This document shows positions 17,147 through 26,252 of a stretch of DNA of 58,777 nucleotides, in pieces. The first letter of the stretch is position 1. Each line of letters starts with the position of its first letter. Position numbers and translations under genes: made by a program. The stretch is from Candidatus Sumerlaeota bacterium (GTDB lineage: Bacteria; Sumerlaeota; Sumerlaeia; SLMS01; JAHLLQ01), in NCBI GenBank assembly GCA_030156535.1, contig JASGMJ010000027.1, positions 1 through 58,777 on the forward strand, given 5' to 3'. The notes beneath the pieces are model-generated. The model saw only the letters and a program-made list of their open reading frames with translations, was not told the DNA's origin and did not search any database.

Positions 17147-19846
17147 TCAGCGTTGGGTCAGGCGCAGCGTCGCGATCTGCTTTGGGCCAAGGCGAACAGT
17201 GGCGCTGCTGCGTTCGATGGCGAGGGGCTTGCCGACCAGGCGCCCGTCGAATTCCACGAGATGCGCCGCCGCGAACTTCATCCCGGTGTGCTTCCAGCCC
17301 AGCCGCACGTTCCCGCTGCCGGATTGCGGATTGAAGAAGCGCGCCTCGACGCCGCCGCGCACACGGCGAAGACTCGTCAGCACGGCGGGCCCGGTCAGTT
17401 CAAAACCGAAGCCCTGTCCCGGCAGCGCACCCGGGCCGCCGTGGATGCGTTGATCGGCGGCGCGAAGCTGTGCCGTGCGCACGCCCGCGGCCAGGCGCTG
17501 GGCCTCGCGGCACAATGCCGCGCGGTTCGGAGCGCCGCGAAAGAACTTCAGCGCGTAACGGAACACGAGCGCCCCGGTCAATTGGCCGCCCGGCTCGCCA
17601 TCGGTCAGGTACGTGCGCCGCGTGGAGCGGAAGAGCGTGAGAGCAAGCGGGCGTTCGGGCAGGTCGGGCACCGCGCACTCGTGCAACCCCGTGGCAAGAA
17701 TCGCGAGGCCACGCTGGTCGTCCGACAACGCGCACCAGCTCCGCATCGGATGCGTTTCGACGGCGAGCTCCGCGCGCTTGTGGTTGTCGGCGGGGAGGGC
17801 AACGGGACGCTCGACGACATCGAAGGCCGAGTCCGTGAGGAACGACGATCTCTTCGCGCCCGTCGGAAAGAGCAGGCGCAGGCGATGATCGAGCGCCGTG
17901 TTGTCGATGCGCGTTTCGCATTCGACGATGTCGCTGCCGGGGCGCAGGCGAACAACCGTGTCGATGGTGAGCACGGCGCGCTCCTCGCAACGCTGCATCC
18001 GCTCGAAGTCGAACGCACGAGCCACCGGACACTTTCGACGGATGCGCAGCGCACTCACGAACGGACCGGATTCGATGCAGGCAATCGCGACATTCGCCGC
18101 CGCCGGAGTTTCAGGAGCGTCGTTGACGGCGACACCATGGAACCACCCATCGCCAATGTCGGCTCGGTCCTCCACCGTCATCAGGCCGGAGTACTCCTCA
18201 CCACTGCGTTGATCAAACACCTGAAGCGTTCCATCCCTCATTGCGCGAACGGACAGGATGCCGTTGTCGAGCGTTGCCGGACCATCCAGCAACGTGCCGG
18301 GGACGGAGCATCGCGTGGGAACGTTCGGCGGCGCGGGCTGCATCGTGAGCGTGCTCCACCCGAGGGGCGGCAACTCGACGGGAATGCTGACGCGCACGCG
18401 ATGAACGTGGTGGATTTCGCCTGATTTTGTGGGACGCAGGCGATGCCGGATGCGATTCATCGCCTGCCCCAGACGTTGATAGGGGATCGTCTCGCCACTT
18501 GGCCCGTTGAGGATGAACGCGGGGAGTGGTTCGTCGCATCCCGCCTCGCGAAACACGGGATAATCCGGCGGCACGTCGAGGTCGATTTCCGTCGTTCCCC
18601 GAAACTGGTGCGGCAGCGGATTGAAGAGCACGATGCGCGCGCCGTTTGCGGGGACGGCGCCTTCGATGCGCGCGGCGATCAGCGATGCGGATTCCTCGGC
18701 GATGCGGCTTGCGATCCGGCGGCACTGGCTGAAGCGGTAGAGCATGTCCTCGTGCACCTGGTCGATGCTGCATCCGCAGATCGAGTCGTGCGGGTGGTTC
18801 TCGATCAGGGTCTTCCAGGCCAGGCGCAGGAATCCGTCCGGGTACTCCGTCCCCAATTGCTGCGTGGCACGCAGGGCAAGGGGCTCGGCCCAATGGCACA
18901 GCAACGTTTCGCATTCCGCGTTCGCCTGCTTCAGCGGCACGCGGCTCGACAACACGCCGGGGATGAGTTGCGCGGTGCCGGGTTCGTGCAGCGTCTCGCG
19001 CATCTCGCCCGCATGCCGCGTCGTGATGAGATGGCGGGCGTCGCGCATCAGGGCGGCGTACTCGTCGAGGCTGCCGTGGCTGAGTTGCCACTTGCCGCCG
19101 CGCTCGCGCATTGCCCCGGCGATCACGGCGTAGTGCCCGGCGTCCCACTCCTGATGGTCGCCGCCATCGAAGATCAGCAGCGGTTCGAGCACCGAGGCGT
19201 CCGCTTCGGCGTCGAGATAGTCTTCCAGCGCCGCGCGTTGTTCCTCATGCGTTGGCGTTCCATGCGGAGTTGGCCCCACCCGGACGGCGCGCGCATAGCC
19301 GCAGTAGCCACGCGGCGGAAAGTGATAGCAGACGAGTTCGGTGCCGTCCGCCCCCTGCCAGAGCAGATGGCGTTCGCGCGGCAGATGATGCCCACGCCAG
19401 ACGAAGGCGTTGTCGATTCCAAACCCGGCGAGCAGGCGCGGAAGCTGGGACAGATGGCCGAACAGGTCGCACACAAAGCCCGCACGTGACGGCTCGGCGC
19501 CGAGGGCGCGCGCGGCGGCGTGGCCCAGTTCGAGATTGCGGATCAGCGATTCGCCGGAAACGAGAAACTCGTCGGGCAGGACGTACCACGGGCCGACGAC
19601 GAGGCGCCCCTCGCGGGCAAGACGCTCGACGGCAGGGCGGCGCTCGGGACGGACCTCAAGGTAGTCGTCGAGCACGATGGTCTGCCCATCAGTCGTAAAC
19701 GGCCCGGCCAGCCGGCCGTCCTCCAGCCCGGCGAGCACCCCGTCGAGCAGGCGCACGAGCCGATGCCGGAAGACCTGGAACGGCTCGTACCATTCACGGT
19801 CCCAATGACTGCTCAGGATGTAGAGAACGCGCCGCCTGCCACCCAC
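17147..19846 (-). CDS. GH38 alpha-mannosidase-like enzyme
   Basis: About 899 residues, full length for bacterial GH38. The catalytic domain begins with the zinc-binding HxD in SSHWDREWY (H14, D16). The nucleophile motif is VCDLFGHLSQLP (D127). Later zinc-site and helical-domain features include FDGGDHQEW and ENHPHDSICGCSIDQVHEDM. The C-terminal half is the beta-sandwich region of the family. GTG 19846 is preferred because AGGGGG lies nine bases before it; GTG 19900 is an alternative with poorer spacing. There is no signal peptide, implying intracellular trimming of imported mannosides. First gene of the minus-strand glycosidase set; a divergent small membrane-protein frame begins nearby. Confidence 0.9.
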   Translation of the reverse strand: MGGRRRVLYILSSHWDREWYEPFQVFRHRLVRLLDGVLAGLEDGRLAGPFTTDGQTIVLDDYLEVRPERRPAVERLAREGRLVVGPWYVLPDEFLVSGESLIRNLELGHAAARALGAEPSRAGFVCDLFGHLSQLPRLLAGFGIDNAFVWRGHHLPRERHLLWQGADGTELVCYHFPPRGYCGYARAVRVGPTPHGTPTHEEQRAALEDYLDAEADASVLEPLLIFDGGDHQEWDAGHYAVIAGAMRERGGKWQLSHGSLDEYAALMRDARHLITTRHAGEMRETLHEPGTAQLIPGVLSSRVPLKQANAECETLLCHWAEPLALRATQQLGTEYPDGFLRLAWKTLIENHPHDSICGCSIDQVHEDMLYRFSQCRRIASRIAEESASLIAARIEGAVPANGARIVLFNPLPHQFRGTTEIDLDVPPDYPVFREAGCDEPLPAFILNGPSGETIPYQRLGQAMNRIRHRLRPTKSGEIHHVHRVRVSIPVELPPLGWSTLTMQPAPPNVPTRCSVPGTLLDGPATLDNGILSVRAMRDGTLQVFDQRSGEEYSGLMTVEDRADIGDGWFHGVAVNDAPETPAAANVAIACIESGPFVSALRIRRKCPVARAFDFERMQRCEERAVLTIDTVVRLRPGSDIVECETRIDNTALDHRLRLLFPTGAKRSSFLTDSAFDVVERPVALPADNHKRAELAVETHPMRSWCALSDDQRGLAILATGLHECAVPDLPERPLALTLFRSTRRTYLTDGEPGGQLTGALVFRYALKFFRGAPNRAALCREAQRLAAGVRTAQLRAADQRIHGGPGALPGQGFGFELTGPAVLTSLRRVRGGVEARFFNPQSGSGNVRLGWKHTGMKFAAAHLVEFDGRLVGKPLAIERSSATVRLGPKQIATLRLTQR

Positions 19847-19956
19847 AATGCTTTTCCCCCTGCGCTCCCGGGCAAGTTCGGCACGGTTCCTGTACCGCAC
19901 CCCATCCCATGAAGAGGAATCCCGCCGACTGCATCCTGCATCCCCGCGCCGGCCGC

Positions 19957-20136
19957 ATGGGAAATTCCCGGCGTTCTTTGCGCGCTCGGATTTCGGACGT
20001 TCTTTTCCGCCTCTTTTTCGCTTTCCAGATTCTTCTGGTGACTCTTTGCGCCCTGCTGCTGCTCTATATTTTGAAATCGGCGCTCGGGATCAACCTTTTC
20101 GCCGATATTCATCTCGGAGACTTGATTCCATTGTAG
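19957..20136 (+). CDS. Possible small single-pass membrane protein
   Basis: A 59-residue frame (alternative ATG at 19909 gives 75). It has a basic N-terminus (GNSRRSLRARISD) followed by a long hydrophobic stretch, FAFQILLVTLCALLLLYIL, then KSALGINLF and a short tail. The basic-then-hydrophobic layout fits an inner-membrane peptide with cytoplasmic N-terminus. No good ribosome site is visible and there is no clear homologue in memory, so it may be a chance frame. Confidence 0.35.
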   Translation: MGNSRRSLRARISDVLFRLFFAFQILLVTLCALLLLYILKSALGINLFADIHLGDLIPL

Positions 20137-20211
20137 TGCGCGGAGTCTCGTTACTGGACAGAAGATCGCATGAACGCAACGATCACCACGATTCCTGGCG
20201 CAACAGGGGTG

Positions 20212-20532
20212 CTACTCGAAGGCCTTCAGGGCGCCTTCGCGCGTGTCGTGGATGTCGAAAACCCTCGTCAGCGCCATCAACTTGAAGATGCTGTAGATGC
20301 TGCTGCTCATGCAGCAGAGCTTGATCTCGCCCCCGTTGCTCTTCACGAGGCGCAGCACCCGGATGAGAAGCCCGAGGAAGGAGCTGTCGACGTACTCGAC
20401 CTCGCTGAAATCCATGACGAGATTGGGACTGCCACTTTCGACGGCGGCGTAAAGCATCGATTTGGTCTTCTCCAGGTTTTCCGTCTGGAGAAAAGGGCCA
20501 TCGAAAGCTATGACCTGGGGGGGATGACTCAT
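20212..20532 (-). CDS. STAS-domain anti-sigma factor antagonist
   Basis: 106 residues forming one STAS domain. The core strand-turn is LVMDFSEVEYVDSSFLGLL, with S50-S51 in the DSS motif; by analogy with SpoIIAA, Ser51 would be the phosphorylated residue. Such proteins relieve an anti-sigma factor/kinase when unphosphorylated. GAGGAA lies about six bases before ATG 20532. It is transcribed divergently from the EPS operon that starts at 20673, so it may act on that locus, but no partner kinase or sigma factor is adjacent. Confidence 0.85.
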   Translation of the reverse strand: MSHPPQVIAFDGPFLQTENLEKTKSMLYAAVESGSPNLVMDFSEVEYVDSSFLGLLIRVLRLVKSNGGEIKLCCMSSSIYSIFKLMALTRVFDIHDTREGALKAFE

Positions 20533-20672
20533 ATTGGGTTCCTCGCGTCAGGGTGCACTTTGCCTGTTTACTCAAAATCGGACTTGGCCACTGTTCCCTA
20601 TGCGGCAACGATGCGGCAAATGAAAAGAACGACGCACCCGGAATCGACAGGGTGACAAGGTGGACGGCCGAA

Positions 20673-21833
20673 ATGAGCAGGAAGCTCGCCCTTTTTGTCT
20701 TTATCGACGCCCTTGGCTGGGAAATCCACCGGAAGAACCCCTTCTTTCTGGAGGACGTGCTGACGTCCAGGCGCCCGCTGAAGTCGGTCTTCGGCTATAG
20801 CTGCACGTGCGACCCCACGATCCTGACGGGGCGGATGCCGCGCGATCACGGCCACTTCTCCTTTTTTGCCTACGCCCCCGCCGCCTCGCCGTTCCGCCTG
20901 CTGCGTCCGCTCGGCCTGCTGCCCAAGTCCATCACCCGCCGCGGCCGCGTCCGACGCCTGATGAGCCGCTTCATCAAGCGCCTATACGGCTACACCGGCT
21001 ACTTCCAGATCTACAACATGCCCTTCGACAAGATTTCGCTCTTCGAGTACACGGAGAAGCGCGACCTCTACGAACCCTGCGGCATCAACAGCGGCGTGCC
21101 CACCATCTTCGATTATCTGCGCGAGCACAAAATCCCCTACCACCTGTCGGATTGGCGCGCCTCCGAGGAAAGCAACCTCGCTTCGCTGGGGAAGGCCATC
21201 CGCCAGGGCGACATCTCCTTCGCCTATCTCTACATGGCGGCGATGGACGCCACGCTCCACGCGCACGGCACGGACTCCCCGCTCGTCACCGAGAAAATCC
21301 GCTGGTACGACGCGCGCATCCGCGAACTGCTCGATGCCGCGCGCGAAAAGTACGACGACGTGCATCTCCACATCTTCTCGGACCACGGCATGACGGACAT
21401 CCACGACACGTGCGACCTGAAGGCACGCGTCGAAGCCCTCGGCCTGCGCTACGGCACGGACTACGCCGTCGTCTACGATTCGACGATGGCGCGCTTCTGG
21501 ATATTCAATGACGACGCACGCGCCCGCATTGTGCAGGCGCTCGCCGAGGAACCAAAGGGCCGCATTCTCGGGGAAGAGGAACTCGCGGAACTCGGCTGCG
21601 ACTTCCCTGACAAACGCTACGGCGACCTCTTCTTCCTGATGAACCCCGGCGTCCTCCTCTGCCCCAGCTATATGGGCGAGACCGTCCTGGCCGGAATGCA
21701 CGGTTATCATCCGGACGACAAGGACACCGATGCCTTCTTCGCCACCAACCAGCCGCTCGCAAATCCGCCTCACCGCCTCGACGACTTGTATGCGCTGATG
21801 CTGGCCGAAGCTTCCGGGCAAACGGCGGACTGA
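20673..21833 (+). CDS. Alkaline phosphatase-superfamily phosphodiesterase/phosphatase
   Basis: About 386 residues of the type I phosphodiesterase/nucleotide pyrophosphatase group. Metal-site motifs are visible in order: FIDALGW (D12), DATLHAHGTD, FSDHGMTD (D237, H238) and GMHGYHPDD (H343). The candidate nucleophile region is DPTILTG. No signal peptide is evident, although the superfamily is often extracytoplasmic. ATG 20673 fits the start of the fold; upstream sequence is not protein-like. It is the first gene of the EPS operon, four bases before the flippase gene, which suggests a role in removing or transferring a phospho-group on a glycan or its lipid carrier. The substrate is unknown. Confidence 0.8.
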   Translation: MSRKLALFVFIDALGWEIHRKNPFFLEDVLTSRRPLKSVFGYSCTCDPTILTGRMPRDHGHFSFFAYAPAASPFRLLRPLGLLPKSITRRGRVRRLMSRFIKRLYGYTGYFQIYNMPFDKISLFEYTEKRDLYEPCGINSGVPTIFDYLREHKIPYHLSDWRASEESNLASLGKAIRQGDISFAYLYMAAMDATLHAHGTDSPLVTEKIRWYDARIRELLDAAREKYDDVHLHIFSDHGMTDIHDTCDLKARVEALGLRYGTDYAVVYDSTMARFWIFNDDARARIVQALAEEPKGRILGEEELAELGCDFPDKRYGDLFFLMNPGVLLCPSYMGETVLAGMHGYHPDDKDTDAFFATNQPLANPPHRLDDLYALMLAEASGQTAD

Positions 21834-21837
21834 CTCC

Positions 21838-23394
21838 ATGGAACGCCAGACAAAGAACCGCGCCGCCACAATCCTGAAGAACGCCGTCTCGAACTACGTC
21901 CGCCAAGTCATTCAGATCGCGACGTTCGTCGTCCTGACGCCGTTCATCATCGCGAAAGTGGGGACGGAGGACTTCGGGCTCTGGTCCCTGATTCAGGCAA
22001 CCATCGGCCTGCTGGGGCTGATGGATCTTGGTTTCTCGGCCTCGGTGGTGAAGTACGTTGCCGAGGCACGCGGCCAGGGTGACGAGCGGCGTGTCGGCGA
22101 CCTGACGGCGACGTTCTTCTGGCTCTACATCGTGATTGGTGTGGTGACGGCTGTGCTGACACTGGGGCTGCTGCCATTTCTCCAGCCCGTCTTCCGCGTG
22201 CCCGATCAGCATATCGCGACGGCGCGCATCGTCTTTCTGCTGATCGGATTGCGTTCGGCGCAGGCGCTGCCACTCGGGTTGTTCGCGGGCATTCTCGTCG
22301 GCTACCAGCGGCAGACGATGTCGAATATCACGCGCACCTTCGGCACGTTGTCCTACGCGGTGCTGGCGTTCTGGGCGTTGTCGTGGAAGCCCACGCTGGA
22401 AGTGCTGGCGTGGGTCAGCCTGGGCACGGGCGTGGCGGCCAACGTGATGTCGCTGGCAATGTGCCTGAAGGTGGCGAAGGGAATGAGCCTGGCGCTGCGC
22501 CGTTTCAAGCGCGCGCTGCTGCGGGAAGTCTCGTCGTTCTCGATCTACTTCTTCCTGATACAGGTTTCGATGCTGCTGGCCACGCGGATCGACACGATTA
22601 TCACGAATGCTTTTCTGCCGCTGACGGCGGTGGCGCTGTACACCGTGGCGATTCGCGTGGCGGAGAAGGCGGGCGTGTTGTGCCGCCAGTTGACGAACGC
22701 GCTGACGCCGTTGATCGCCGAGCTGAAAGGCGCGGGCGAGGAGTCGAACATCCGTGCCGTCTTCCGCAAGGGCTCGATGCTTTCCGTCGCGATGGCCACA
22801 CCGATGATCGTCGGTCTCTTCTGGATTGCTCCGCAACTGCTGGAGGTCTGGATGGGCGAGGAGTTCGGCGAGGCGGCGACGGCGTGCCGCCTGCTTCTGG
22901 CCGCGGCGATGATCGGCATCGTTCACGCCAACGCCGAAAACGTGCTCTCCATGACGGGGCACCAGCGCTTTCTGGCCTTCACAAGCATCGGCGCGCAGGT
23001 GTTCAATATCACGCTCACGCTGATTCTGATCCGGCCGATGGGAATCAACGGCGTGGCCCTGGCGACGTTGATTTCGGCAGCGATTTTCCAGAGCGGGATG
23101 ATTCTGCGCAAGACGTCGCAGCTTCACAAGATCGGCGTCTTCGACTTCTACCGCTCGGCGCTCTGGCCGTCGATTCCCGGCGCGCTCCTGATGCTCGTGG
23201 GCTTCTGGAGCCTGGAGCGTTTCCTGCCGCCAACGTCGCTGCTGAACATCTTTGTGCTCGAATTGCTCGTCTGTCTCCTGTTCATTCCCGGATTCCTGCT
23301 CGCGCTCGGCAAGGCAGACCGGCAGTATTTCCTCAGCCGCGCCCGTAAAATCTTTGGCCGCAAACGTCCCGGGCCCGAAGGGGGAACCGCGTGA
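21838..23394 (+). CDS. Wzx-like polysaccharide flippase (MOP superfamily)
   Basis: 518 residues with about 12-14 hydrophobic helices and the N-terminal pattern of polysaccharide exporters: NAVSNYVRQVIQIATFVVL, then GTEDFGLWSLIQATIGLLGL and DLGFSASVVKYVAEA. It would flip undecaprenyl-linked glycan repeat units to the outer face of the inner membrane. The gene follows the phosphatase gene by four bases and ends overlapping the GT2 start. It is the only flippase candidate in the operon. Confidence 0.9.
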   Translation: MERQTKNRAATILKNAVSNYVRQVIQIATFVVLTPFIIAKVGTEDFGLWSLIQATIGLLGLMDLGFSASVVKYVAEARGQGDERRVGDLTATFFWLYIVIGVVTAVLTLGLLPFLQPVFRVPDQHIATARIVFLLIGLRSAQALPLGLFAGILVGYQRQTMSNITRTFGTLSYAVLAFWALSWKPTLEVLAWVSLGTGVAANVMSLAMCLKVAKGMSLALRRFKRALLREVSSFSIYFFLIQVSMLLATRIDTIITNAFLPLTAVALYTVAIRVAEKAGVLCRQLTNALTPLIAELKGAGEESNIRAVFRKGSMLSVAMATPMIVGLFWIAPQLLEVWMGEEFGEAATACRLLLAAAMIGIVHANAENVLSMTGHQRFLAFTSIGAQVFNITLTLILIRPMGINGVALATLISAAIFQSGMILRKTSQLHKIGVFDFYRSALWPSIPGALLMLVGFWSLERFLPPTSLLNIFVLELLVCLLFIPGFLLALGKADRQYFLSRARKIFGRKRPGPEGGTA

Positions 23395-24245
23395 TGAAGA
23401 CCAACATCGTGATGAGAAGCTACAACGATGCCTGGGTCATCGGCGCGACGCTCGACGCCATCGCCCGCCAGAAGGCTCCCTTTGAACTCATCGTGTTCGA
23501 CAACGAGTCGACGGACGGCTCGCCCGACATTATCCGCAAACACACCGACCGCATCGTCAACGTGCCGAGCGGCACCTATGTGCCGGGCAAGGTGCTCAAC
23601 GCGGCGATGCGCGAAACCGACGGCGAGTTCGTCGTCTTCGTGAACTCGGACTGCACGCCGCAAAACGACGAATGGCTGGGCAACCTTCTCGCCGGTTTCA
23701 ACGCCCCCAACGTTGCCGCCGTCTTCGGCCGCCAGATTCCACGCCCCGAATGCCAGGCGCTCTTCGCCAAGGACACCGAGGACACCTTTGGCGACGGCGC
23801 GCGCCAGAAATACTGGAAGCACTGCTTCTCGATGGCGTCGTCGGCCATTCGCCGCAGCGCCTGGGAGGAGCGCCCCTTCAACGAGGCCATCCAATACTCC
23901 GAGGACGTCGAGTGGACGTGGCAGGCACGCCAGCGCGGCCACGAAATCCGCTACGTTCCCGATTCAATCGTCATGCACTCGCACAACTACACGCTGAAGC
24001 AGTGGCACAAGCGGCAGTACGGCGAGGGAAAGGCGGAGGCCGTGATGTTCGACTGGCCCGCGTGGGAGACAACGTGGCTGCGCTACTCGCTGCTGCCATT
24101 GGGGAGGCAGGTCCTCAGCGATTGGAAGTACGCCCTGCGCACGGCAAACCCAGGCGCCTTCCTTCATTCCCCCGCATTGCGGACGGCGCAGATGCTCGGG
24201 CGCCGGAAGGGATTCCTCGAAGGCCTTCGGGAGCGCACATCATGA
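23394..24245 (+). CDS. GT2 family glycosyltransferase
   Basis: About 283 residues, GT-A fold. Motifs: VMRSYNDAWVIGATLDAI at the start, IVFDNESTDGSPDII (nucleotide site), VFVNSDCTP (DxD-equivalent NSD), and a catalytic-base region SEDVEWTWQARQRGHEI with the ED motif. It is an inverting transferase that probably adds a sugar to the lipid-linked EPS repeat at the cytoplasmic face. ATG 23394 overlaps the flippase stop; a GTG codon at 23391 is also possible. Its own stop overlaps the next gene's ATG. Donor and acceptor not determinable. Confidence 0.9.
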   Translation: MKTNIVMRSYNDAWVIGATLDAIARQKAPFELIVFDNESTDGSPDIIRKHTDRIVNVPSGTYVPGKVLNAAMRETDGEFVVFVNSDCTPQNDEWLGNLLAGFNAPNVAAVFGRQIPRPECQALFAKDTEDTFGDGARQKYWKHCFSMASSAIRRSAWEERPFNEAIQYSEDVEWTWQARQRGHEIRYVPDSIVMHSHNYTLKQWHKRQYGEGKAEAVMFDWPAWETTWLRYSLLPLGRQVLSDWKYALRTANPGAFLHSPALRTAQMLGRRKGFLEGLRERTS

Positions 24246-25315
24246 GCAAACACTTCGCCACACATGGCTCGCAGGCCTTCAACGACTGGATGGAGGACGT
24301 GACCGCGCGTCTCGCCAGGGAAGTCGAAGGCGTCCTTGGCGCCAACCTCGTCGCGCTTGTTCTCGGCGGTGGCTACGGCAGGGGCGAGGGCGGCGTGGTA
24401 ACCGCCGAGGGAACCGAGAAGCCGTACAACGATCTGGATTTCACGCTGATCGTGAACGACAAGTCGGCGCTCCCCATGGCGGAACTCGACGCCATCCGCC
24501 ATCGCTACGAGAAGGAGATCGGGATCGACGTCGATTTCAGCCGCCCGCTGACGCCGAACGATGTGCGGCATTGGCCGCACTGGCTGATGTGGGTCGATCT
24601 GCTCGAAGGGCATCGCGTGGTCGCCGGAAAGCCAGACGCCCTCGCGTCGCTCGCACCGCCCTCTCTGCGCGAACCGTTGCCGCTGATCGAGGGCGTGCGG
24701 CTGATGCTCAATCGCGGAGCGGGTCTTCTGTGGGCGATGCGGATTCTGCGCGGAGCCGAGGCCGCACCCGATGCCGACTTCGTCCGCCGCAACTATCACA
24801 AGTGCGCACTGGCGATGGGCGACATGCTCGTCATCGCACACGGGCGGCACCGCACGTTGTACCAGGGACGGAGCGAGAATCTTCGCGCGCTGGCGGCGGA
24901 GAACGCAGACGTTGCCCGCTTCGGCGTTCAGGAACTCTACGATGCGGCGCTGCGCTTTCGTCTGGAGCCTGCAAGGACGGAAGAGGGGAAATACGACGAA
25001 GAAGACCTGTGCGAACTTGCCCGCCGGTGGGGTTCGATTCTCGTTTATGCAGAAACAAAACGCACCGGCCGGTCGTTTGCAACGATCGACGAGTACGTTG
25101 CGTGGAAGGGCCTGCGCGAACCGGAGCAAAGCGCCCCGGCGCAATGGCCGCGCAACCTCGTGCGCAACGCCCAACTCGGCGTGTTGTCGTGGCAGTATCC
25201 GCGCGAACGTCTTTACCGCACGCTGCCGGTTCTGCTCGGTCTCGTGCCCGGCGATGCCGCGCAATGGAACACGCACTCCGAACAGTTCCTCACCGTCTGG
25301 AAACGATTCAACTGA
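24242..25315 (+). CDS. Nucleotidyltransferase-fold protein
   Basis: About 357 residues. The N-terminal domain shows the polymerase-beta-type nucleotidyltransferase signature: LGGGYGRGEGG (about residues 41-51), then NDLDFTLIV with D64 and D66, and a third acidic strand GIDVDFS (D96/D98). The rest is helical and unfamiliar. These enzymes transfer a nucleotidyl group, and in the LicD-like branch a phospho-substituent, to an acceptor. ATG 24242 overlaps the GT2 stop (ATGA), and an APH-like kinase follows after 10 bases. That pairing inside an EPS operon suggests glycan decoration or precursor activation. This is inference; the acceptor is unknown. Confidence 0.65.
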   Translation: MSKHFATHGSQAFNDWMEDVTARLAREVEGVLGANLVALVLGGGYGRGEGGVVTAEGTEKPYNDLDFTLIVNDKSALPMAELDAIRHRYEKEIGIDVDFSRPLTPNDVRHWPHWLMWVDLLEGHRVVAGKPDALASLAPPSLREPLPLIEGVRLMLNRGAGLLWAMRILRGAEAAPDADFVRRNYHKCALAMGDMLVIAHGRHRTLYQGRSENLRALAAENADVARFGVQELYDAALRFRLEPARTEEGKYDEEDLCELARRWGSILVYAETKRTGRSFATIDEYVAWKGLREPEQSAPAQWPRNLVRNAQLGVLSWQYPRERLYRTLPVLLGLVPGDAAQWNTHSEQFLTVWKRFN

Positions 25316-25325
25316 GGCGCACAGC

Positions 25326-26252
25326 ATGATCCCGTCACTTGAAAAGGAGTTCTCCGATGGACTGGGCCTCGCGGTCGAGCGGCTGGCCTTCATCCAGGAG
25401 AACGCCTACTGTGCGATCTACCGCGCCGAGTGCGGCGGCGAAGCGGCCATCATCAAGAAGTACAAGGGGGACGATCCGCGCCTGGCATCGCTCGAAGCAC
25501 AGGCTGTCGATTTCTATCACGAACTGGTGGCGGACCGCTCGGCGTTTCTCGACTCCCGCACGATCCGATTCGAACCCGCCCACAATCTCGTCTGCATTTC
25601 GTTCGTTCCGGGAGTCAGTTTCGCGGACTACCTTTACGGCGTGCGCGGCGACGCCGAACGCCAGCGCCAGGCGCGGCAATGGATGGCGCTGCTGGCCGAG
25701 TTGCTCGAAGCGATGCGCCTGAAGACAAGCGATCCGGCCGCAACGACGGACCCGTTTCTCTTCGAGTACTTCGACTATTGCACGCGGCGCCTGCGCTCGA
25801 TTCCGCTCCTGGGAGCAACCGCGTTCCGGCACGAGGTCGAACGCGGAAACGAAACCGTCGCCGCCTTCCGTGCCGCGTCCCCCGTTCCCTCGTTCATTCA
25901 CGGCGACTTCGTCTTCCGCAATATCCACGTTCATGGCGACCGCATCGGCCTGATCGATTTCGCCAATACAAACGCGGCGAGCCACGTTTTGAACGATGTT
26001 TACAATCTGCGTATTGGTTTGGGAAACATGCTTCTCCCTGCCGCCTTCAAGCGCGAACTGTGGGCGGCGTTCGAGGAGCGTTTCGATCCGGCCCGCTTTG
26101 ACGCAGCGGTGCACCGATTCTACTTCGAGTACCATCGGCGGCGCTGGCTGATGCTGAACTGGCGCACGAGAGATCCGCGCCGCTGGTTGCGTGCGGTGCG
26201 CGGGATGAATGCGTTCGCGCGCCCGTGGCCGGAGGGAACGCGAAACGAATGA
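25326..26252 (+). CDS. APH-like (aminoglycoside/choline kinase fold) small-molecule kinase
   Basis: About 308 residues of the protein-kinase-like APH superfamily. The N-lobe lysine region reads AAIIKKYKG. The catalytic loop is SFIHGDFVFRNIHV (D194) and the metal-binding segment IGLIDFANT (D211). A degenerate glycine-rich loop precedes these. It would phosphorylate a small hydroxyl compound such as a sugar, amino alcohol or lipid. It is embedded in the EPS operon between the nucleotidyltransferase-fold gene and the polymerase/ligase gene, whose start overlaps its stop. A role in adding a phospho-substituent to the exported glycan is plausible but unproven. Resistance to aminoglycosides is unlikely given the context. 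Confidence 0.75.
   Translation: MIPSLEKEFSDGLGLAVERLAFIQENAYCAIYRAECGGEAAIIKKYKGDDPRLASLEAQAVDFYHELVADRSAFLDSRTIRFEPAHNLVCISFVPGVSFADYLYGVRGDAERQRQARQWMALLAELLEAMRLKTSDPAATTDPFLFEYFDYCTRRLRSIPLLGATAFRHEVERGNETVAAFRAASPVPSFIHGDFVFRNIHVHGDRIGLIDFANTNAASHVLNDVYNLRIGLGNMLLPAAFKRELWAAFEERFDPARFDAAVHRFYFEYHRRRWLMLNWRTRDPRRWLRAVRGMNAFARPWPEGTRNE

Noticed and set aside
25326..26252. Antibiotic-resistance aminoglycoside phosphotransferase
   Set aside because: The kinase fold is shared by many small-molecule kinases, and translational coupling inside an EPS operon argues for a glycan-related substrate.
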